Assembly (NCBI GenBank): GCA_963855995.1
Contig: OY979729.1
Span: forward strand, 7,644,115-7,708,114
From: Muricea muricata
Lineage: Eukaryota; Cnidaria; Anthozoa; Malacalcyonacea; Plexauridae
DNA length: 64,000 nt
Reading direction: 5' to 3'
The notes below the pieces were generated by a model. It saw nothing but the letters and a program-made list of their open reading frames with translations, was not told where the DNA came from and made no database searches. The translations under genes and the position numbers were made by a program. Numbering within the stretch: position 1 is the first letter of the stretch; every line of letters begins with the position of its first letter. This document shows, one piece after another, positions 56,650 to 64,000 of the stretch.

Positions 56650-58920
56650 AAACCAAGCTGCGCGAGAGACGGCCCTGGTAAAATGTGGTCACGTGACTCC
56701 ACAAATTGTGGATATTTTTGTAACCTGGCCTTATTACGATCATGCTACCATGGGGGGGGGGGGGGGGGTGAGCTTATCGAAGTTATTGAACATGTGACTT
56801 TTAAAATATACAGAACGACACACGAATCACGATCTAAAATCAATACACGAATCACGATCTAAAATCAATGTTTTTCTACAGATTCTTTTATTTCCGCTTG
56901 GATCATCGACTCTTTCAATTGTAATTTATGTTAACGAATGCTCAAAAGTGTTCAAGTGAGCGATTTTTCTACATCTATATAACGGGAATTTAATAAGTTT
57001 CACTCTGGATTTAAATGTTCATCAGTTAATGATTATTGAAATATTTTGTATCAATATTGACATTTCATGGTTCTTATGAGTATTAAATTAGTCTTGCAGC
57101 TACACAGCTGTAGGTTAAACCCAGCCGACATTTGATTTTCTTAATATATTTAAGTTGCGATTTTTTATATCTGGCAGTTGATTCAATGGTTCCTCGCCAC
57201 TCGGCAGTCGCCACGGGCGAGCCTAAATATTAGTTATTCTCCGTCCAGATCTTTGTAAATAAATGATGTAGAGCACATTTTACACAAATACACTGTAAAT
57301 ACCATGTACAAATTTCGAAAAAGTATCCAAAATCGTTTGTATCTGTTTTATTCAGTATCTGTTAGCGGTATTTGTATACAAACTTTGTCCACGACTTCAC
57401 TGGGCAGCTTGCATAGTACAAAATGGAATACACAATCAAATTGTTAAAACAGGTGGTTTTTAGATCATTTTAAGAAATAAAACATTGTGTTGACAGAAAA
57501 TAACTTCAAAAGAAAGTAATCAGTGCAAAAAACAAACTAGCAAATATTATCAGTGTGGCTGGGTCACTATATGTGTGCAATGCCTAAATGGTATGTTAAA
57601 CTTGGTTTTCTGGCTGTCTGTTATGGTGACACTAGCTGTTAAAGTAAATATACATTACCTGTGAAGTGGAAAATGGTTATATTTCCAAGATATGAAAATG
57701 AAGCTTTATCCATTGGTCAAAATTATGGAATAGAGTTTCGCAACTCATAGAGTTAATTTTAAAAGGATATGTGCACAATCTTTTTACAACATAATAAAAC
57801 AAATCATTTTTGTGGGCAACAGATTTCAGTGATTCAGCTATACAATAAGTTGTTTGACAACACACGGCAACACTCGGCACGCTTTATTTTACAAAATATT
57901 TCAGTTCAAAATACCAGTAAAGCCTTTGCTAGCTTTGCTCACTGGAGTGACTGGAGTGATCATCTTTAATTGAAATATGGAATATTTTGAAACGAGACTA
58001 GCATGCAAAAAAATAGATGCTTTATTTAAAACAATATGAAAACAATGAGTGTTTAATTGGCAAAGAAAACAGTGGGATGTTAAAGAAACAACGCAATGTA
58101 ACTTTTATTAGATTGATCGCTGTATCATGGCTGGCTACAAGTGTTTTCAAACAGCCTATTGCAATAATACACAAGTCTATTGTCATGCGAAAACATTGAA
58201 TTACCTGTAATAAGTAGTCTTAGAAACATATTAAAAGATACAATATGCCAGTTCAATACATCCTTGAAGTTAAAACAAAATTAAGTTTTTAAATGCATGC
58301 TAGTTATACATGGTAAGTATGTAATATTATGTATCTATATGACTTATTATATGTCTGTATTACATAATTATATACTGTTACAATTTTAACCCCGTAATCA
58401 TATGGGGATATCGTAGTTGCTGTGGGCTAGCTGTTGTCTTGAAAAGAAACAGGTCAAATGGCGTTGGAATTTCACAACAGCTATTGCAATAGGGTGCTAG
58501 ATCCGGAAGTGTGTTTTTAAGATCCATGTCATTAATGTCAACATACGTTATACGTACATCTGTCTCGCTGCCCCAAATGTTCATTAAAGCTCCAATGCAA
58601 CCCAACCATAGCATAATTCAACACTGGATTTTCTACCGTGCTGTCACGCAGTTTCACTTCCTTTTTTCGTGTGCATTAAAATTCCTTTTTGGTTGTCATC
58701 TGTCTTGTCCAGTTCTATGGTCCTTTTATGGTCTACGCAAAATTATGAGGCTCTAAACTCTTTTTAAATTAAATTGTATAATTCCTAGGAAAAAACTGAG
58801 CAGACGGTCCTGTCATAATTCCACATTTGTAAAAACGTCGCTATAAATTTCCACAATTTGTGGAGTCACGTGACCACATTTTACAGGGCCTTTTCTCGCG
58901 CAGCTGATAACAAAAGGCCC
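56650..58920. repeat. Inverted repeat pair around about 2.1 kb
   Basis: GCTGCGCGAGAGACGGCCCT with GTAAAATGTGGTCACGTGAC and TCCACAAATTGTGGA (56658-56717) recurs inverted at about 58853-58910. The arms are about 65-75 bp. The interior holds no recognisable gene. A 17-base G run (56752-56768) lies just inside the left arm. It could be one long foldback element or two MITE copies in opposite orientation. Confidence 0.65.
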
Positions 58921-59099
58921 TGGGCTCGTAGTCCAAGAAACGATAGTCACATCAAACACGTACTTCATTAGCGAAGTGAGCATTTATCACTAAATCAGGG
59001 ACTACCGAATTATTCGTCCATTTCCGTTATATTTGCTGTCTTATTCATGGATAAATTCTCGCAGTACCAAGCACAGCGTAGGGGTAGATCATCACAAAC

Positions 59100-59225
59100 C
59101 CATGAAGGGGTACGTTACATTAAAGAAACACACTATTAATATGAGCGTTTGGATGAAAGAAACACACATTAAAGAAACTTACATTAAAAAACACACTATA
59201 AATATGAGCGTTTCGATGATTTAAG
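59100..59225. repeat. Imperfect direct repeats
   Basis: AAACACACTATTAATATGAG with CGTTTGGATGA (about 59127) recurs near 59192 with minor changes, separated by ACATTAAAGAAAC variants. Confidence 0.7.
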
Positions 59226-59249
59226 TTGTGACGACCATGAGTGTTTATG

Positions 59250-59455
59250 GATTTATTTAAGGCCAACACGCCTTCCTCGTGAGCTAACATGTATAATTAC
59301 ATCGGTAATATACCATCCACCTGGTGCATATGAAGCGCTATTGCTGGATCATCTTTTTCATACGCTTACTCTAGCAGAATAAAAATATCCAAACTGTGGA
59401 ATCGTTGTGACCGGCGATTTTAATTGTCTTGACGTTACCCATTAAGTCTCAACAT
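59250..59455 (+). pseudogene. LINE endonuclease (APE-type) fragment
   Basis: The + strand reads RLPRELTCIITSVIYHPPGA then LLLDHLFHTLTLAE, a stop, and GIVVTGDFNCLDV. VIYHPPGA and GDFN are signature motifs of the apurinic-type endonuclease of CR1/L2-like LINEs (target-site nicking). Only this central part is readable. It points toward an RT fragment on the opposite strand (59830-60640). Confidence 0.7.
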
Positions 59456-59829
59456 TACGCACTGTCACATAACTCCACATACAAATGGTACTCTACAGTT
59501 TGCGCCCTATGACAGGAACAGTCACGAAACAACGATCATGTACAGCAAGAGTATCTACGTTCAACTAAACATTTAAAAGAGTTTGGACTAGACACATTGC
59601 TCAAACACACATCTTTACATACAATGTTCCACACTTTGACGACATGTTTATCCTACGAAGATGAAAAAGTTTTTATTCTACAAATTTGACTTTGTAGAAT
59701 GTACTTGGAGCAGTTACTCAGTCGAGTTCGGCCGTGACTGACAAACAAGACATAGTTACTGACATCGACATTTACATAACCAAACAAAAGCCTTATACAA
59801 GAAAACCAAATCCTTAATTTCCCTGTCAA

Positions 59830-60640
59830 AGATTAGCGGCAGAATGTCCAAGGCCTACAGTCGTTCCTTGCAGCTCAACTCTCCTCTTTTGCTCATCTTG
59901 ATCCATCTTGTTGTACTCTTACGAACCGTTTGAAGAGTTGGACATTATTACTTACGGGAGACCAAACTTCCGTTGCGAAGCATAATTGCGATTTCACAAA
60001 AGGCAAATAAAGAGTTCACCTGTTCATGTCTGTCAGTTACGAACATGTTCGTTTCAGTACATTTAATATCTTGTTGGCCTTAGATATTACAGAATTAATG
60101 TGAAGTTCTCATGAATGTGCGGAGGGAGTAATGACGCCAAGGTGTTTTTCGTTGTCAACTCGAGTCAGTTTCTCCGAGTTTATAATAAAAAGTGAGAGGA
60201 GTTTCCTTGCGTGTAATGGTGAGCACTTTGGATTTTGGAACATTGAAACGGATGTTGTTTTGTAAACTTCAAGAATTCAGGTGGGTCAACGATTGTTGTA
60301 AACATTTTCAGTCATTACTAGAGGTATAATTGTTTGGTGTAATTTGTATCATCATCGTAGAGGGCTGTTTCGATCAAGAACATCACTAATGAATATGACA
60401 AACAATAATAGAGCAAGAATACTTCCTTGAGGCACTCCAGAGGTTACCGGGGACCATGTTGAAGCAGCACCTTTTAGAACAACATCTTCTAGAAAGACTA
60501 GGTGTGATTTGTTGGCTTCCTTAAAAGACGTGCAGGGATTCCGTCAGGACCGCTTGCTTTGGACGTATATTGGCTAGTAATTTAATAAAATGTCCCGAGG
60601 GTGGAACTATTTTCGTCGTGCGTGTCGCAACATGGATCTT
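59830..60640 (-). pseudogene. LINE reverse transcriptase fragment (CR1/L2-like)
   Basis: On the - strand: [14 protein letters not shown] (about 60565-60520), an internal loss, then [16 protein letters not shown] with [11 protein letters not shown] (about 60455-60385), PKSKVLTITRKETPLTFYYK (about 60240), TRVDNEKHLGVI (about 60160), SKANKILNVLKRTC (about 60080) and FATEVWSPVSN (about 59970). These are the fingers, the GVPQGS palm motif, and the thumb of CR1/L2-type RT. The YADD catalytic motif region is degraded. Many stops. Confidence 0.8.
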
Positions 60641-61516
60641 TTTTTTGGTTTGCCTCTTCCCCATGGGCCCAAGTCAAAATGGACGCCGTTTTAGGATCAG
60701 AAAACCAGAGTTATGTTCCATAAAATATATCTTTTGAAAGCAAAGTCCGTCAGTCCGTTTGCTGTTTCCGTTTTGTACTTCCCAGAAATAATAAAAAATC
60801 TACACTGTTCGATCCAGCATAAAAACCTTCACATCTGACGATTGTTTGTTTATACAATGTTCAGTAAGTGAGCAATAGCCGCTTGAAGCTACGAATCAAA
60901 CCAAATTGTAAAGTCACGCAACGAAAAAGATGAAAGCTGATTTTGTGCACCAAATAATATTTTTAACAATACCTTCATCACAAATGGAGGGGGGGGGATG
61001 AGAGGGATTTAGAAGAAAAATCAATGGGGAAATGAGGAAATTACCGGTCTGTCTGCTACGAATATTTCATTATTATTTAGGGCAACAGTTGTCGGTTATG
61101 CATGTTTCTCGGATGGAGATAATTTCTCTCATAGTCAGTGGTTCAAACATAGCAGGAGCATAGGGAATAATATATAGATTACACATTATACAAGATCCTG
61201 TCTGTAAATGGGGGGGGGGGTGGGGGTGAATTTTTGGTTTAGAGGTTTTGAATCTGTGGGCTGGGGAGAAATTTTTTTTTAAAAAACCATGCCCCTCAGC
61301 TGACTGGCAGACTCATTCACAGGTCCAATATTGCGAACTGAAGTAGCCGAGCATAAAATAATTTGGATGACGATCTGTGACTAATAGAGCACTAAAAGAG
61401 CATGAAAAAAATGAGCCGAATGTTATTTTACTGTGATCTCTTTTATTTAGCAAAATATATATTGGTAACTCAGCAAAAGTTGCAACGTCAGTAGTTGAAT
61501 AAGTATGTTCAATGAG
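60641..61516. other. No gene recognised
   Basis: Non-coding, with an 11-base G run (61210-61220). Confidence 0.55.
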
Positions 61517-61830
61517 TACAAAACCAAGCATAGCTCAGTTATTAACTCAAACTCAATAAAATTTTGCAGGCAGACACATAAGACGAATTATAATTTCATT
61601 GTTAGAAATTTGTTAGAGACTTGTTAGCGTAACATAATATCGGAAATGTGTCTACTGTATATTTATGCATGAATACAAAACCAAGCATAGCTCAGTTATT
61701 AACTCAAACTCAATAAAATTTTGCAGGCAGACACATAAGACGAATTATAATTTCATTGTTAGAAATTTGTTAGAGACTTGTTAGCGTAACATAATATCGG
61801 AAATGTGTCTACTGTATATTTATGCATGAA
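61517..61830. repeat. Perfect tandem duplication, 157-bp unit
   Basis: The unit from TACAAAACCAAGCATAGCTC to TATTTATGCATGAA at 61517-61673 is repeated without a visible difference at 61674-61830. It lies 416 bases upstream of the receptor exon. Confidence 0.95.
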
Positions 61831-62246
61831 TAAAGTTCACATAATAATAATTTGAAAAAATCCGACGTGTAGAATGTTAACGAAATTCCGTTATAAGGAG
61901 CCTGGGACGACAGTGTCCTGGGGACAAAATTTAATACATTTTTGAATGTATAGTAACTGAATCTTCTTGCTCTGTTTTCTATTCATGAAACATGCTTACC
62001 CAATTGCAACTAGTGACGTCACAGCCTCTACTAAATCAACAGTTGATCTTTTGCACATTTTTGCTCACAAAAAGAGTTTCTATCACAATGAACTGCCAAT
62101 CGGCTTATGTTTGCATGCCGTTTGAAAACAATAAATATTATATGGTCAATACCCTTTTTAAAGTTACTTCTTCACAAGCTCTGTTTTCAGCTTTCCTAGG
62201 TAGCACAATATTTAGAGATTAAATTGATGTATCGTTATTTCCGTAG

Positions 62247-62622
62247 GTCCATATCGTGAACCTTACTTGTTCATCATATCGTTGAATGAAATCCGGGCGA
62301 TTGATTTGTTAACTCTGGATACAACTGTAGTCGTCAGAGGACTTACAGATCGGGCCATGGATATTGACACTGTTGACAAGAAATTATACTTTCGCAAAGG
62401 AAACGATATATCCCGAGCAAACTTTAATGGCAGCAGCGTTGAAGTCATCGTACAGAGTGCTGAACCTTACGGAGTAAGGGTGGACTGGAAAGGACGTCGC
62501 ATATTCTGGACAAAGAGTGGTAACAAAGAGATGTCTATGGCGACTTTAAATGGGCAGGAGAGAAGAGTGTTTACAACAACAGAGAACGAGCCTTATGACT
62601 TGGCAGTAGACTCAAACGCAGG
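62247..62622 (+). CDS. LRP-like receptor exon: first half of a YWTD propeller
   Basis: 376 bp, phase 1 in and phase 2 out, between CCGTAG and GTGAGT. It encodes PYLFIISLNEIRAIDL, the start of an LDL-receptor-type propeller (PxLLFxxxxxIRxIDL), then MDIDTVDKKLYFRKGNDISR (LYF in place of LYW), VDWKGRRIFWTKSGNKEM and ENEPYDLAVDSNAG. The last piece would join, in phase, to an exon starting like the one at 28877 (YLFWLEDGG), the usual continuation of such a blade. The matching second-half exon of this propeller must lie beyond the window. The propeller is extracellular. Confidence 0.92.
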
Positions 62623-63556
62623 GTGAGTTTTATTGACTTGCTCAAGTAAAATGTTACATTTCCTATTTCGTAATGGGAAAATATTCGGCCGGTTGCGCTT
62701 AAAAGTCTCTCGACGACTTCACTATTGCGACCAGGAACCACATACACACAAGTATTTTACGTAATATGTATTCTACTGTGTACTAAATGACCATCCGGTT
62801 CTTTGCCTAAAATTTAAGCAATTTACTACTGTTTGAAATAAAAACGTCGGCGAGCATTATTCCTAAAACCTAGCTCAAACATTTTATATGAGCCGAACCA
62901 AACAATTAAGTTTTATTCATGCAAAATATGCTCAGAGCCAGTCAGTGACATACGGGTTGGTGGCAAAAATTTATCTGGCAATATGGGGGCCTGATAAAGT
63001 CTCATGTTTCATCCTCCAGTGCTACAGTAGTTTAGAACGGCCTGTGAGCATATTAAGTCTGAGGTCGCAGAAACGAGAAAATCCTGCATTCTCAGGGATG
63101 TTTAAGTGATAAGTCATGTGCTGTTCACTATTTAGAAGGCCCTTTTACATTTAAACTAGCGCACCCTCACCCCTGGACGCCTTTGAATGCGATGTCTCAA
63201 TCAATTATATTCAACAGGCTATTCAGTTACATGCAACCACATGAACTGCAATTGAGCAAGTCGAATATTCGGCAACACTTTCTACATTGATCAGAACAAC
63301 TTCTTTTGCGAGCACAACATGGTCCAAATTGTGGACAGAACTGTACAGATTGTGATAACATTTTGCTACCCATATTGTTCGCCAGATTTCATAGAATCTC
63401 ACCTCTTTTCCCTGCAAAAGTTATTTAACTTGCTCTTAAACAAAGTAACTAAAACAAAACAAACAAACCGCTGAACGGAAACCCGCCATCTTGCAGACTT
63501 TTGAAATTCATTGAACATGTGAAAAACCCGAATCAACTCACAAATGTACTTAATTT
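62623..63556. other. Intron, no gene recognised
   Basis: Begins GTGAGT. The 63360-63395 block belongs to the repeat also seen at 8103-8140. Confidence 0.6.
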
Positions 63557-64000
63557 CAGGCACGTAGCTACGGGGGTGCGGGGGGGGGGGTGCTGTCGCC
63601 CCCCCCCCCAAGAAAATTTTTGAGGTGGTCTCAAATATCGTTTAAATTTGCCAAAATTTCTAATGATTAGACTAGAAATACATAATATGCAATAATCCCT
63701 TCCTTTTGGATATAATTTACTTCTCTTGGAGCTACTTGATACAAGCAATTTGCCAGCAAGTTCTTAGTTCTTCTATTTAAAATTTTTTGCCCTTTTTAAT
63801 TATAAAGCATTCAAAAAACATAAGCTATAGCTCAGGATGCAAAAAGCGCACAATAACAGTTAATAATTACACAATTACAAATATTTGTTACAAAATATAA
63901 CAAGAAATATAAATAACCCTTGAGTGCCGGGGTTTTTTGTATTAGTGTCAACATTTTTGGTTTACGTCGACAACTGCCCCCCCAAAAACAGTGCTGCCCC
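63557..64000. mobile_element. hAT-like element end, runs off the window
   Basis: CAGGCACGTAGCTACGGGGG has the CAGG start seen at hAT ends. An 11-base G run (63580-63590) and an 11-base C run (63599-63609) flank TGCTGTCG, forming a hairpin. The window ends with AACAGTGCTGCCCC, partly complementary to that region. The other end is not in the window. Confidence 0.5.

Noticed and set aside
56486-56797. 103-codon + strand open frame ending in a Gly run
   Set aside because: It crosses the left arm of the inverted repeat and a 17-base G homopolymer; no motif.
58378-58614. 78-codon - strand open frame MLWLGCIGALMNIWGSETDV...
   Set aside because: It looks protein-like in composition but I recognise no family, and it sits inside the inverted-repeat region without splice signals.

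Overview
The window looks like genomic DNA from a multicellular animal, probably an early-branching or marine invertebrate. The reasons are GT-AG introns tens of kilobases long, exons encoding LDL-receptor-type YWTD propeller and EGF modules, an AT-rich background, and a mixed set of metazoan transposons (BEL/Pao, Gypsy, Copia, CR1/L2-like LINE, Penelope-like, Crypton, Harbinger, Tc1, hAT and many foldback/MITE elements). A cnidarian is my guess, but no marker in the window proves the taxon.

The only host gene I can support is on the + strand, carried by four small exons: the second half of a YWTD propeller (28877-29217), an EGF exon (52467-52574), a DINEC-type EGF exon (54485-54616) and the first half of another YWTD propeller (62247-62622). 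Splice phases (2-1, 1-1, 1-1, 1-2) let them join in this order, so I read them as one LRP-like receptor gene that starts before the window and continues past it. Its introns hold almost everything else in the right half.

Left part (1-15.5 kb): a Crypton-type tyrosine recombinase relic (- strand, 7-1495); a Gypsy relic (- strand, 2.75-5.3 kb) split by a 1.3-kb foldback element; small foldback elements; a second Gypsy relic (+ strand, 9.8-12.95 kb) carrying a hAT MITE with a perfect 8-bp target duplication; and a Harbinger transposase relic (+ strand, 14.27-15.48 kb).

Middle (15.5-28.9 kb): mostly unrecognised intron-like or intergenic DNA, with a 2.1-kb foldback element (23498-25599) that abuts a second inverted-repeat element, a diverged tandem duplication and a palindromic element just upstream of the first receptor exon.

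Large intron (29.2-52.5 kb): a BEL/Pao element (- strand, about 30.45-41.27 kb) whose gag region is interrupted by a young Copia element (35150-39694, 5-bp duplication CAACC) and a hAT MITE (34635-34940, 8-bp duplication GATGAAGT); a nearly intact Tc1 transposase (42855-43954); and a second, more complete BEL/Pao element (45.65-50.4 kb). Right end (52.5-64 kb): MITEs, Penelope-like and LINE fragments, a perfect 157-bp tandem duplication, and a hAT-like end running off the window. No CRISPR array, rRNA or tRNA gene was seen.
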